Positions 1 to 11,624 of a DNA stretch of 64,000 nt are shown piece by piece; the stretch's first letter is position 1; the number at the start of each line of letters is the position of its first letter. The translations under genes and the position numbers were made by a program. Source of the DNA: Madurella fahalii (Eukaryota; Ascomycota; Sordariomycetes; Sordariales); NCBI GenBank assembly GCA_029876055.1, contig CM056875.1:186001-250000 (forward strand), in the 5' to 3' direction. The notes beneath the pieces are model-generated. The model was not told the DNA's origin, did not search any database, and saw only the letters and a list, made by a program, of their open reading frames with translations.

Positions 1-542
1 GAATATCACAGTCTGCAGTTTACCATCATTTCCCCATCTGATGATTGGACTCATTGGAGAGACGGTACGGATGGATACCTAATTAAATAATCGTTTGACA
101 GAAAACTTGGTCACTGGAGAAAATGCACGCCAGCAACGGGAGGGTGTACTCATCAGTTTGTCCAGAATAGCTTTTTCGTCCCTCATAATCCAGGGTATCG
201 GAAGCAAATACGCCAAGTGCATCCGTTATTTAACCACTGACGGTGGAGAGAATGGATTCCAAGTCGTAAGAGAGATTGATGTAATCAACATGTGAATGGT
301 GCGCACCATAGGGGTGCTAACCAATGATCTAGGCTACTATGCCCGATATCTCTAGTCTATACAATGAATGGACTGGAACCGGGGTATTAGGTACTACTAC
401 TATGCTAGTGACGTCTCGAAAACAAAGGCAACCTCCCGCGTGTCCAGAGTGCTGGTATAGGAAAGAAAGTAATATGGCAAACCACCGCCCCAACCATTCA
501 TAAACCGTAAATGTTCATGCATCATGTGCAGTTGGGGTGTGC
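1..542. other. Left-edge stretch without a recognisable gene
   Basis: Only short open frames with no recognisable domain. The right end is the 3' flank of the minus-strand secreted-protein gene. I see nothing else. Confidence 0.4.
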
Positions 543-1611
543 CTATCGGCACATAAATGTCTCCCCAACGGGATCTCCATAGAGTTCTTCATCATTAAAG
601 TAATCTTGAGGGTACTCCACATCGACGCATTTTCCGCCACCGGTAGGGCCGACGTGGGGACAATGATGCTGGAAAACCATGTCAGTTTATTTCGGCTCTC
701 AGAATCGAACAGCAGTGGTAAACATACATCTGGCCGTACTTGTGTGAGCACAAGGTGGATGGTCCGGCAGACGACATTGTCGCCCCAAGCTGCGTCGTAG
801 CTTCCGTAAGGCCGCTGCGAGAGGGAATAAACGCATTCAGAGATACTTCCCCACTGGGCGTTGGCACCGGTGCATCTTAGTTGGGTGACAGTGCAGATCT
901 GGAAGATGCTTAGCATCTGCTGCTCCGGCGTAACAACTGGCCCTGACGTCTTTTGGACCCAGGCATTGAGATTTGGAATCCAAGCGTCGTAGTTGAGCAC
1001 TGCTCCCTCGTTGTCGAACCTCCAGAAGGCGACCTGCGGGCAAGTTAGCCACACGGCACGAATCCAGGAATGGCATGATACCGGTAACTGACCTGCTTTA
1101 GAGGTGCAAGTGCCTTTCCGTGGTCAGGAGACCCCGGGTTCACCACACTGCAGTACAGGTAGACGACCGAGGCAGCCACCTCCCTACAGGCCGAGCTGAA
1201 CTCAACAATCTTGTAACTGGTGATGGCGGCGGAGGCTCCGTTTCCCTGCGGAACGGGTGCTAGAGCGAAGAAGTACTCGATGGAATCCTCAAAGCCCTTG
1301 AAATCGCCGACAGGGTCGACTCTCCCGGAAACTTTGCGGCTGAAGAGGCCCGGCGGGACATGGGAAGCGCCTCCGGTGAGGATGGGAACCTGATTCGGAA
1401 AAACGGTGAGGTTGTAGATGCGTGATATCGTGTTAAAGTTGCGCCGCGCCGCGCAGTTTGAAGGCCGAACGCTCTTCCACGCCTTCTTCAAGCCCGGCGT
1501 TGATGTCACGGAGTCTGTTGGCAAGCTCCTAGTCGGTGTCGCTAGGCACAGGAGTAGACATAGAACAATGCCCCACCAGAAATGGCGGTTGGATAAAAAG
1601 AGATACGCCAT
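543..1611 (-). CDS. Secreted conserved fungal protein of unknown function, 3 exons
   Basis: Model: complement of 1093..1611, 728..1033 and 543..668, giving 316 aa. Intron 1034..1092 starts GTCAGT and has a CTAAC branch site; intron 669..727 starts GTATGT, has CTGAC and ends CAG. The start ATG opens a hydrophobic N-terminus (about residues 10-30) that looks like a signal peptide. The mature part is Cys-rich and has conserved-looking blocks: AFWRFDNEG near residue 175, AAWGDNVVCRTIHLVLTQVR near 245, and HCPHVGPTGGGKC near 275. Removing the second intron joins the last two blocks smoothly, which is the main support for the model. I recognise this as a conserved secreted fungal family but cannot name a reaction. 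It is probably extracellular or in the secretory pathway. Confidence 0.75.
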
Positions 1612-3072
1612 ATGACGACTTGAACGGAATTGCTTCCTTAAAACTTTTTAATTGAGGCGAGAAGCCGATGTGCATCAAGTACGATACAGATTAGGTACAG
1701 CATCAAAACCACCGGCATCATCCCAAGCGACGAAGGCGGAGGAAAAAGCGGTGTCTTAATTATCCATCATGTCGGCAGTGCAAACAAACCCGCTTCCGGG
1801 ACTGCTGGGCTTTTCTTCACAGGGAGCTTTTTTTTTTTTTTTTTTTCCTCCCTCGTTCGCGATCGCGAATGCGTCGGCGACCGGGCAACGTGGCGGCTCC
1901 CTGTGGGGAGGATCAAAGCGATTGGGACGAACTACTGGACCCAAGAAAGTACAGCGTGGGATGGTTCGGCATGGAATGTTCGACAAAGTTGCCGGCGGTC
2001 TGGGTCGCTTGGTTGCTGATGAGCGGCGGGCTGGTTACACTAGCCCCAAGGAAGCCTAGAGGGACGAGATTCGCTATCCGTACCGGATTTGCACAGCGGT
2101 CTGGCGTCGTGGTTGTTGATGTGTCTTGACTGTATTCGTGCCATCTACCGAAGAAAGTGCAAAGGATTGCGTCCCAAGGAGGGCTGAACCCACCCATATC
2201 CAAGGCAGCCGCATGCACGGTCTCCTCACCCCGCAGGTCCCGACAGCCGAGTGACGTGTCCGGCGCCAGCGAGCCCAAGAGCAATTTCTTCACCTTGCTC
2301 CATGCGAAAGCGAGAAAAAGAAGCAATGCGAAAGGAAAAACCAGCAAGAGCCGAGTTGAGGCTGACCTATTTATTTCTCCCCAAGCTCAAATGCATCTTT
2401 GGGCCGAGGACCGAACACAGCTTTAAGTTTGCAGGGACATGCATGGGGGTTGAATGTTGCGAACCACAGCCACGGACACCGTAGTTTGTGGGGAATACTG
2501 ACCGAGGGACAATTGACACCCGTCAATCCGCCAACGAAAGCAAAACACACAAGGTCATTTCGCCAGAACACCCAGGCTCTTCAGCTTGAGGGGGACGGGC
2601 AATCATATATGGACTCGAATTGTGGGATGGCCCATGATGGCAGAGGGATCAGCACAAACACGACCGAACAATGCTTGAGACGCAACGCGATTCGCCGAAT
2701 GTTGCTGCATGCAGCTTTCCCGAAAAGGAAAATTAATGGCCATGGTTGGCCAAGGCGAGTTCGACACCCCTTGGCCAGGCCCATGGGCTCCGAGGTGGCA
2801 ACCCTTTTGGAGAGGCTCATTGGGCATGCAGCAGACTTTGGCGTGCCTGAACTACGGCCCTGTCGAATCACATTGTTACCCCGGAAGCCTCCCCACCAGT
2901 CGGGAGCCAGGACCCAAGATGCTACAGGAGAGCACTGCCCTATCGAATGCCTTCCCAGGCTGGGTTGGCCTATCGCGTCCCCATCCCGGGGAGCAAACAC
3001 CTCTCAAACTGTGACGGCCTCCAGAGGGCACCAACGAACGACGAGGGGCAGGCCAAAAGACCCCGTTCTCTG
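1612..3072. other. Intergenic region with 19-base T run, no supported gene
   Basis: Contains a poly-T run at about 1828-1846 and several overlapping open frames on both strands. The longest is about 225 codons on the plus strand near 2400-3076, with no recognisable motif, biased composition and an equally long open frame opposite. I treat all of them as chance. Confidence 0.4.
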
Positions 3073-3354
3073 TTAAGGGGCTACGGCTTGGCGGGCCAAT
3101 TCCCAATCTTGAGTGAGCAGCTTATGTCCCGCAACACGGTCATTGACTCGATATTTGGTAGCGGGGCGTGACGCCCGCAGCCATCCTGGCCACTCATAGA
3201 CCATGATTGGCTTCTCCTGCCCATCGTCCCAAGTCAGGCTGAGCGGGAAGCCGCCCATCGCCGCCACCTTTTCGTATATACCCAGCACGGATCCCTCTGC
3301 AATCCATGAAACTGCTTGATATACTGCTCCCTGTCGCCAGGACATGCCTACCAA
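3073..3354 (-). pseudogene. Possible 3' exon or gene relic, unknown family
   Basis: A minus-strand open frame of 93 codons that reads like protein: balanced composition, with blocks such as GIYEKVAAMGGFPLSLTWDD and PIMVYEWPGWLR. Directly upstream on the same strand is a sequence resembling an intron end, with CTAAC followed 20 bases later by TAG, so this may be the last exon of a gene. However, the upstream DNA is occupied on the opposite strand by the start of the SAT4-type gene at 3404. I could not find earlier exons. The best reading is a truncated remnant; a short functional gene starting at the ATG at 3354 is the alternative. Confidence 0.3.
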
Positions 3355-3403
3355 CGTAATGTTATGTTAGTAACGCGTTTGAGAACCGCCGGACAAAGAA
3401 AGC

Positions 3404-4765
3404 ATGGCCACCGCCGACGATGTTGGCTCCCTGCCGCGGGTATCGCTTCTGGCCCTGATCTGGACGTGTTTCAGCGCCGCGTTTCTCTTCGCCGCGCTCC
3501 GCACAGCAATCCGATTCAAGGTATCGAATCGGCCCACAACGGACGACCTCTGGATCCTGCTAGCCCTATCTAGCTTGCTGGCCCTCTCCATCCTCGAGAC
3601 GATCCAGCTGCCGAGCCTCTACTACATAACAGGTGTCACCGCGGGGGTCCTTCCCATCTCCGAGGAACTGATATCGCAGACCGAAGACTACCTGAAATTC
3701 GAGTTCCCCATCATCATCCTTTTCTGGACTGTCCTCTGGAGTGTAAAAGCGGGCTTCCTGGCGCTTTACTTCAAACTCTGTCGAGAGCTGGTCATCTACC
3801 GCCGGATATGGTATGCCCTCGCAGGATTCACCTTCCTGGCATATGCGGGATGCATCATCACGCTCGTCGTGTCATGCGGGCCCATCACCAATCTCTTTGA
3901 GTTCGGGAAATGCGGCAACCCAGAGTCGGTCTGGGCCTCCAACTTTAGCGTCTACTACAGCACCACCGTCGACGTCTTTACAGACCTGTGCAGTAGGTGC
4001 AGCTGTGTACCACAACAATTAGGGACCAGAGGCGCTAACGCAAGACTCTTACTAGTCATGGCTATGCCCTTGAGGCTAATCTACAATCTGAACATCTCTC
4101 GCAAGCAGAAGGCTGGCCTCGCTTGTATCTTTGGACTCTCGTTCGTCATGATTGCTTTCGCCATTATCCGAGCGAAACAAGTTCTGGTTCCGCAATACTT
4201 TGTCAACCTCACCATGTTAATGGTTTGGTCCACCCTTGCTGCCTCAATAGGTTAGCATTCCCCTGCCTTCCCCGTCAAATCTTCAGAGCGCTGTTCGACT
4301 AACACCTACTGTGAATGTCAGCTATCATTGTGGGATGTATGCCTGCTCTCAAGATCTTCCTCACCAATCGCGCTGCTACCAAACGTTCTCGAAACGACTC
4401 GGCCGGCACCGGGAGGAAACACCAGTTTAGCAAGAACACCAGCGTTCGGTCCAAAAGCGTCCCACTTGGATCCATCTCGAGTGAGAGGAAGTCGGCCAAT
4501 GGCCGTGGGTTAGACTGCAGAGATTCACAAGAAGAAATGCTCCGCCCAGGGACTGGAAATAGCCATAGCAAGTTCGTCCTAGTCCAACAGGACTTTGTAA
4601 GTTCCCGTTCGCCATTATTCTCCAATAATACGAGAGAGAACTTCACTGACATCATGTTCGGCCTAGACTGTCTCATACAGCGAAACGGACCATCCTGACC
4701 GTCCAGACCGTCCGAGCCATGGCCACGACTATCCATCCGTATCCAGCTACGGAAGTGCCGTCTAA
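3404..4765 (+). CDS. SAT4-type (fungal rhodopsin domain) integral membrane protein
   Basis: Model: 3404..3992, 4056..4250, 4322..4596, 4667..4765, 385 aa. All three introns have GT..AG ends; the first splices TDLC to IMAMPLRLIYNL, matching the family. Seven hydrophobic segments are visible over residues 10-290, beginning LLALIWTCFSAAFLFAALR and including IIILFWTVLWSVKAGFLALYF and FVMIAFAIIRAK. A polar, Ser-rich tail of about 90 residues ends in a region rich in Asp, Pro and Arg. This large fungal family (PF20684, Rhodopsin domain) has plasma-membrane members, some related to PTH11-type receptors; the substrate or ligand is unknown. The CFEM domain found in some PTH11-type receptors is absent. 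Confidence 0.85.
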
Positions 4766-5593
4766 CAATCGCGGATTATTCTTGTCGATACCCGATTTGG
4801 ATTGTGTAGGAATTCAGTGCTATGTTTCTGTTGCTTAAGTTTCACGTTTACTTCATTGCTTAATGGACCGTCAGGGATAAATACAATACCCCATAATTAC
4901 CTTAATCATAGCAGAGATAAAGTACGTTCTTAGATAACCACTTTGCAGTGGCCTGGCGGCCCCCCAACAATTCTCTCCTCTTGCAGGACTAGTCTCAGTT
5001 CACACACTTAGTTGGCCGCTGCAGCTGCAGGACCACGAGACAGGGCTGTGAGCCAATTTGACGCCTGGGAACACCCGCCATAGCGTGAGCACTCTATGTG
5101 ACCGAATTGCGGCTAGTTTGCTAAGAAACAATCGCTACCTGAAGATGAAAGGCATCCCCGCATCATGTCTACCTGCGTCTTTTTTCTCTAATTACGCACG
5201 GCTGTAAGCCCGTCGTTGATCTACGTCTTGCCAGTGACGCTGAGATCAACGCCCGTGGTGGTTGCAGGAAGGTAACGGTGCTTCGCCGTGCGGCTTCCGA
5301 GGGAGGTGACGAGATGATGCGGTATCCGCTTTAAGAGGACGTCGATGTTATGTATCGGCAGGGTCGATGTCAGAGCAAGGAGCAACGCGAATGGACGCTA
5401 ATAGGCCATGTTGTAGGTAGCAAACAGCGCCCTAGTCTGTATCTCGCAGGAGTTTATATCGGCGGACAAGTGTCTAGTCAGTAGAGAAAAGAGTAGCGTT
5501 CTAACCGTCTATCCATCTATATCTATAACGTTCTACCCTGCAGAGGCCTGCTATCTTGTCTCATACCCCGGCATCTCTAACTCGCCGCAAGTA
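4766..5593. other. Intergenic region between convergent genes
   Basis: Lies between the 3' ends of the SAT4-type gene and the minus-strand glycosyltransferase. I see no coding sequence, RNA gene or repeat that I can support. Confidence 0.4.
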
Positions 5594-6949
5594 TCAACTC
5601 CTCGAAACCTCCTCGACGATCTTCTCAAAACTCTCTAATGCGTTTCTCTCCTCATTCTCCCTCTTCAACTCGACCGCCCTGGCCTTATACCTGGCATCCC
5701 CTAAGACTTTGTCTACTGCCTCCCGGATGGCCTCTACGCTCGGGCTCTGGGCCCTCAAGTTGACCGCCACGCCCGCCCACTCGGCGCGCGCGCACACCTC
5801 GGCCTTGTCCGCCACCATGCCGGCGAGCACCATGGGCACGCCATTCATAATCCCGTGCATGAAGCCGCCGTAGCCGGCGTTGGACACAAACACGTCCGTG
5901 TAGGGTAAGATGGCGTCGTAGGGGAGGTAGTCAGTGACTTTGGTGTTGTCGGGAACGGCGAGGTCTGCGGGGGGCTTCTCCCCGCGGACACCTAGGGTTG
6001 CAACGACGATAAGATCCTCCCGCGAGGAAAGTGCTGCGACAGTGGGGATAAGAATCTCGGTGTAATCGCGGTGGACGGTGCCCTGGGAGACGAAGATGAC
6101 ATGTTTCTTGTTGGAGGAGGTGTCGGGAAGCGCTGCATTTTCCGTGATGGTGGACCACCACTCGGGATAAACGTATGCCGGGTCGAGGGCCTTCAGGGGA
6201 AGCCCTCCGATGAATCGCAGTTTGGGATTGAACTTGGCGACCGGATATTCGAGGCTTGGCGTAGTCGCCATGACGGTTACTTCGCCCATGGCCATGACGC
6301 TATCGAACAGGGGCCCCGTCGGGGGCTTCGTCGCGCCGAGCGTTTTATAAACCCCGTAAAAGTAGTTGTTTAGGTCGTCTAGCTGTGGTTCGATGGCGTC
6401 GTAGATGGATCGCCACATGGCCAAGTTCTCAGGGGTCGGATCATACGGCAGTCCGGGCCCGAACGGCGGAACCGAGTAGTCCTTGGTGACATAGATGCTG
6501 GTGTGGAAGCTGATAACTTTGGGGAAGGATGCATAGCCCTTGGGCAGCGGGGCGCCGTACTTGAAGGGCGCTACGCCTTGCGCCATGGTATCCTGGAGAA
6601 TCAAGATTTCGCGGTCAGGGTGTTGCTCACGAAGCCTCTCGAGCGTGTCCCTGAGGACGCCAAAAATTGTGGGTGTTGCATCGGCAAAGACGTGTTTCAA
6701 ATCTTCGAACATGTCTCGGCGACCGTCGGGGGGAGTAGGTCGCGCTGCTTGCAAGTCCCATGGATTTTCGACAAACTCGGCGCCAATCTTCTCCACAGAA
6801 GCCCTATACTCGGTGCTGGTAATGAAGTGAATTGTGAAGCCTCTGCTAACCAGATGCCTGGAAATCTGCAAGAGGCCTTGCGTGTGGCCTGAAGCAGAGT
6901 AAGCAAGTACTACCAACAGCGGCTTATCGTTGGAGGTCTCGGTAGCCAT
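5594..6949 (-). CDS. GT1-family UDP-glycosyltransferase (MGT/YjiC-like)
   Basis: Uninterrupted frame of 451 aa, a normal length for GT-B fold glycosyltransferases of family GT1. The N-terminal acceptor-binding half starts with LLVVLAYSASGHTQGLLQIS, where GH is the usual position of the catalytic His. The C-terminal nucleotide-sugar half has VIFVSQGT near residue 285 and a PSPG-like block VSNAGYGGFMHGIMNGVPMV near residue 355. This resembles macrolide-type and bacterial YjiC-like enzymes more than plant UGTs. It probably transfers a sugar from UDP-sugar to a small hydrophobic acceptor in the cytosol, as in detoxification or secondary metabolite decoration. No natural-product core gene lies next to it, so the acceptor is unknown. 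Confidence 0.88.
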   Translation of the reverse strand: MATETSNDKPLLVVLAYSASGHTQGLLQISRHLVSRGFTIHFITSTEYRASVEKIGAEFVENPWDLQAARPTPPDGRRDMFEDLKHVFADATPTIFGVLRDTLERLREQHPDREILILQDTMAQGVAPFKYGAPLPKGYASFPKVISFHTSIYVTKDYSVPPFGPGLPYDPTPENLAMWRSIYDAIEPQLDDLNNYFYGVYKTLGATKPPTGPLFDSVMAMGEVTVMATTPSLEYPVAKFNPKLRFIGGLPLKALDPAYVYPEWWSTITENAALPDTSSNKKHVIFVSQGTVHRDYTEILIPTVAALSSREDLIVVATLGVRGEKPPADLAVPDNTKVTDYLPYDAILPYTDVFVSNAGYGGFMHGIMNGVPMVLAGMVADKAEVCARAEWAGVAVNLRAQSPSVEAIREAVDKVLGDARYKARAVELKRENEERNALESFEKIVEEVSRS

Positions 6950-8403
6950 GTTGAACTAATTATGGGCACGATGGATGAGGACTCAAATGGTCAAGATGGT
7001 AACAGTTGATTAAGGTAATTTGCGAACTGCTGTGATAGGTCGTAGCGTATCGATGTAGGCGGTTAAGGCTAGTGTTATAAACTCGACAAGTCCCAGGAAC
7101 AATCCAGCCGATGCCAACTAAGCGGTCAGTTCTTGCAGCCCGCAATCACCGTCGGGGCTGACATGATTTTTTTTTTTTTTTTGAGAATTGCGCCGATGGC
7201 CGGCATGCTTTGGTAATCCATGCGACAGAGGGAGGATCTCTTGCGTTGTCGTCATTGGAAGAAAACGGCCGCACGTTGCACTCGGACAAGTGAGGAACCC
7301 GAGAATAAACCCGGGCCAACCGGCTGCTGTCCCGAAGTGGTTTACTGCAATGAGGTGCGCCACGCCTCAATGCCCGGTTCGAGTCCCGGAACCAGCCCCC
7401 GTGGACTTGATAACCTTAAATGGCTGTGGACTCCCTTTCATATTTCCGGTAACGCCGTGTAAGGAGGCTGTCCCTGGAGGACATACACACACCGTACCTA
7501 CCAAGCCACAGTCCTTTCCGTTTGCTATATCCTTGGCTTGTTCCGCCTTTGATTATTAGAAAGGACGAGGCTCAACTTGCCCCCAGCCCCGATAAGTTAC
7601 TAAGGCTCATTGCTCTATGCAACGCGCTCTCCACACCGCCTCTCCCGGCCTCGCTTTCGAGCCCACTGCGTAGCCCTTCATCCACGCTCCGACACTGGCG
7701 TCCTTCTGGCTGGACATAGGCTCCAATTCCATATTACCGACTAGCTCTTTTGGCCTCATCTATCGCTGGCCGCCGGCCAAACACGGTACACCACCATTTC
7801 AACCAAGAGCCAGGTGACGATGGACGACACGAGCGAGCAGGTGTTGTCCGAAAGATAGAAGAGAGGGAATCGAGGGAAATGAGGACTACCAAACAGATAT
7901 CGGGACTGAAATAAGGATTACTGTTAGCTCGAGCCAGGCGCGTGAATCTACGAGCAATTAAGGGCTGGGATTGCAGCCCTGATACGATGGGCGTGCATGA
8001 AATCAGCAGGGAGCGGAAAAATTGGGGCCGCATGAGTACTTGTCATCGGGACGTCATACACGCAAAGGGTAGCGGAACATACCCACCCCCAAGGTCCGAA
8101 GGGAAGTAATAACCAGAACTAGCAAACTATTTCGCGAGATCCCAATGCTACGTCGATTGTTGGACACCCGCATTCTCGTTGTGCCCTGTGGCCTTGCAAA
8201 GCAGGCACCATCCCTCAGTCTGGGAGTTCGCCTGTGGCCCGCGACGGTTGGAAATCTCTCCCAGAGAACAGCGTCATACAAGAGCATCCCAGATATGCAA
8301 ACCATTAAGGCAGGCTCATTGCTTCTCTCTCTTATGTGTACGAGCCAACTAAAGAATGCCTTAGAACACCCTCGCCGAGAACTTCGGTGGGCCACTCTCC
8401 AAA
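6950..8403. other. Intergenic region with 16-base T run
   Basis: Promoter side of both the glycosyltransferase (minus) and the short-chain dehydrogenase (plus). Holds a poly-T run at about 7167-7182 and a sequence at about 7377-7388 resembling a tRNA B box (GGTTCGAGTCC), but no complete tRNA fold could be drawn around it. No coding sequence supported. Confidence 0.4.
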
Positions 8404-9438
8404 TTGGGCTCGCACCAGTTCAAGCTTGATGACTGTCCGGATCTCTCAGGCAAAGTGGCCGTCGTGACTGGAGGAAGCGAGGGTGTTGGCTTCGGCGTCA
8501 CGTACACGTTGTTGAAGCACAACATCGCCAAGCTCTATGTCCTCTCCGTATCCAGGGAGGTTGTCGAAGGCGCAAAGAACGCCATGGCGAATGAACTCGG
8601 CCAAGACAAAGCCGACCGCACAGTTTGGATGCAGTGCGACCTGGCCGACTGGGTGCAGGTCAAAGACGTCGCCGAGTCGATCAAGCGCGACACTAGCCGG
8701 TTGGATATCCTGGTCAACAACAGTGGCCGCGGCATCATGACGGCTGAGCAGACATCGTACGGCGTGGATCGGCACATGGCAGTCAACCACATGGGCCATG
8801 TCATCCTGACGAGCCATCTGCTGCCACTGATGAAGCGGACGGCGGAGGAGGGGAACATTGTGCGCATCAGCAACCAGTCCAGCAACGCGCATAAGAACGC
8901 ACCCCGCGACACCAAGTTCGCGAGCCTGGAAGAGATCAACAAGGACGTGGGACCGAACGGCCAGTATGGGCGGAGCAAGCTGGCGGGAATTCTGTATGCG
9001 CGGTATTTCGCGCGCAAGGTCACGAGGAATGGCCACCCGAATGTGCTCATGAATGCGACTCATCCAGGCTTTGTGAGCTCGAAGCAAAGCAGGACGGACA
9101 TTTTTGAGGCGTGAGTCATGGCCCCCAGCCTGGGAATACACTTTGTTGACACTTAACACAGGTATCCTCTGGGCGGGTACGCCATGTCCCATGGAATTGA
9201 GCCGTTTAAGAAGGACCAGTTTGAGGGTGCCGTTCCCACTGTGTTTGCCGTGACAGTGACGCAGGAATCGGGCCAGTTCATTTGCCCGCCTGCCATTCCC
9301 GAGGAGGGGAGCGAGCTGTCGCAGAGTGACGAACTGGCGGACAACTTGATGGAGCTTACTAGGAAGGTCGTTAGCGAAAAGACGAAGTCGGAATCGGTGG
9401 AGAAGGGATGCCCGTTTGATGACGTCGTATTTCATTAG
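8404..9438 (+). CDS. Short-chain dehydrogenase/reductase, start codon TTG or upstream exon
   Basis: Model: 8404..9110 and 9162..9438, 327 aa. The intron (GTGAGT..CACAG) joins FEA to YPLGGYA. The Rossmann cofactor site is VVTGGSEGVGFG near residue 22, the NNSG motif is near residue 105, and the catalytic Ser and YxxxK (YGRSK) are near residues 155 and 190. It fits the NAD(P)-dependent classical or extended SDR family, and homologues commonly begin with a short [Q]F-L-D-D-P leader as here. No ATG exists at the natural start: the frame opens with TTG at 8404, and a stop lies 40 bases upstream in frame. The next in-frame ATG (about 8584) would remove the cofactor site. Either initiation is non-AUG, the start was lost, or an upstream exon was missed. 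Confidence 0.75.
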
Positions 9439-10880
9439 GTTCGAGGAACTACCAAGGGTTGCGCTTGATTGAATCCAAATCAGATGGACGGGTTCTCAAC
9501 GGACCTGGTTGCAGCAAAACAGGGGTATGTCGATTCTGTGAGTGCGGCTGACCGCCTTGTTGATGTCGGCAAAATGTGGGCTGCATGATGCGGGAAACAG
9601 TCTGGTTGTATGAGACGAATCTGGGCACTCACGTTCGCTATTCCCGTTCGTGATCATGAGCGGCGGTGAGCTGTGGCGGATTTGCCCTTAGCTAGGGTGA
9701 TCCCATACACGGCCGCTGTACAGCCTCAGAGGCCCGTGTTCAGTCCCCCCCCCACCCCACCAGCCGGAGCTGGGGTTGCCTTCCGGTGGAACGTAGATGA
9801 CGCGTAATCTGCGGGAATGGCTCCCGGGCAAGTCCAATTACAAATTTACGCGGATGTTGGGTGTGATAAATAAGATAGTCTATGTTTGGGGACTGCCAGG
9901 GCTGGTCCGTATGTCTCTGCCTACAATTAGTTCTGGGCCGCGAAGGTAACATACCGCGGGCTGAATTACCTAGCAGGTGTCTCTAACAAAGTTCAACCCT
10001 AATACAGCAAGGTGGAAGATTGCTATATAAAATGAACGAACGAATGGATGGATGGATGGATGGATACCTCTCCAATCTCGTTCTTCCTCCTCCAACCCAC
10101 AACACCACTGCAGCCTTGCCTCGTGATCGCTCCCTAATTTCATTTGGCTTTTTCAAGCGCAGCGAGCAGCTCCCCGCCGGAGACGCCGCCGGAAGCAAAA
10201 GACAGAAACAAAGAAACAACGGGATTAACTGCTCTACCGTTTCCGTAATGACTAAGCCCGAGCGAGAGAGATGGAGACCACCTCAGCCAGAATGTCGGAG
10301 TCAGTCGCCGAGGGGGGTATTTTATAAAACCTACTCCTGAAGGTCCAGCGATTGGCCCGCTGTGGGAATTCGCTTTGCATACCCCCTACGGCAGTCGGGG
10401 GGCGGAAGTGCGCAGCACTGCAGGGCACTGTATATAGAATAGGAATAGTGCTGTGGCCCTATCCCATGCGTAGGCGATGGACTCAAGCAGGCAAGTGCCT
10501 CGGCGGGTTGGCGGGCAAACGGGCCTATCGCAGAGCGGGTTGCTGCTGCTTCTGCTTGTAGCCAGTCAAAAACAGCTCTCAGCAGGTGGCCTCAAGGCCA
10601 TACGACGATGCGTGCTCGCTCCACATAATTCCGATAAAGATAGACGACCAGAAGCCTCAGCGGGAAAAGCAATGTGCGACAAAGCTGTTCATCTAACGGT
10701 CAATAATACCTCCATAGTGAACAATTTATTCCCCAACCCGCCCGGGGAGAATGCCGTATCACTTGCGGTACCCTATGAAGGCCAATCTCACACGTTGAAT
10801 GATTCAATTTTTGGGGTTCAACCGGTAGGATTGCCGGTTGTTACATCGCAAGAGAGAGAAGTTTGGAGTGATATCCAGCC
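9439..10880. other. Intergenic region with GATG microsatellite
   Basis: No coding sequence supported. It holds the tetranucleotide repeat listed separately and short open frames without features. The right end is the 3' flank of the minus-strand duplicated-domain gene. Confidence 0.4.
10034..10066. repeat. Tetranucleotide microsatellite (GAAC then GATG units)
   Basis: A run of GAAC-like units followed by about six GATG units, visible directly in the sequence. Confidence 0.85.
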
Positions 10881-11624
10881 TCAAGCACGATTCAAGACGA
10901 AGCTTGCGTGCCTCTGCCTGCCATCATTGGTAGAATCGTGCCAGCTACCCTTGATCTGGTTCCCGTGCTCGTTCAGTACTCCATCCCAGAACCAAACCTG
11001 GCCATGCCACTGCGAATCGTATGACTGGATCCACGAGAACCCGCCCTTGGAAGACGTCACGTTCATCACCCCGGTGCCCTCAACAGTGAACGCCGCGCCG
11101 TCGTTACCGGTGCCTTTGAACTTGGTGCCGACAGTGAAGGCCGGAATGTTTAGGGTGATTTTCTTCGTGGACCCGTTGGGATAGGAATAGGTGCCGCTCC
11201 AGCTGCCGCTGAGGGGGGAAACGGGACCTCGCAGGACGTTCCAGGTGCCGACCCGGTTGCGTCCGTCCGCGGGAGAGTCATACCACTCGCCGCTCAGCGT
11301 GTTCCCGTCGGCGGAGAGAGTGCCACGGTAGGTCCAGATTTGACCGGCCCAGATGGATTGATAAATCTGAGCGAAAGTGACGGTATTTTTTCCGTCGGCA
11401 GGAATGACCTGGCCTGCGACGACATTGAAGTCGCCATGGGGCTCGGTCCCAGTGCCGATGAAGACGGTGTTGTTGGCGGTCTTATCGATTCTGAAGCTCC
11501 AATCCTTCTTGGAGCCGTCGGGGTAGGCAAAGTAGCCGGACCAGTCACCAACGATGGCTGCTCGGTTCGGGGATCTTGATCAGCGGGGGTAGTATCTGAG
11601 GACGATGACTTGCTCACCGGACAT
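10881..11624 (-). CDS. Protein of two tandem copies of a beta-rich domain, unknown function
   Basis: Model: complement of 11618..11624 and 10881..11557, 227 aa. A 7-base first exon (ATG TCC G) is followed by a 60-base intron (GTGAGC..CTGAT..GAGCAG). The protein is two repeats of about 100 residues. Each starts with a WSG-Y/T-YP-[DN]GS block, passes a GTG block in the middle, and ends with a W-H/A-GQ-[IV]W..W/Y-G-L block, a G-EW/SW-x-DS-x-DGR block and a beta strand. There is no signal peptide or membrane segment. The pattern of alternating hydrophobic residues and Gly turns suggests a beta-barrel or sandwich, such as a lipocalin-like fold. I do not recognise the family. The tiny first exon is the weakest part; the coding sequence from 11557 down is clear. 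Confidence 0.65.

Noticed and set aside
2399..3076. Plus-strand open frame of 225 codons
   Set aside because: No motif, biased Arg/Pro/Gly composition, and competing long frames on the other strand.
7330..7400. tRNA-like B box (GGTTCGAGTCC) with a nearby hairpin
   Set aside because: No A box at the right distance, the T stem has a mismatch, and no acceptor stem can be drawn.
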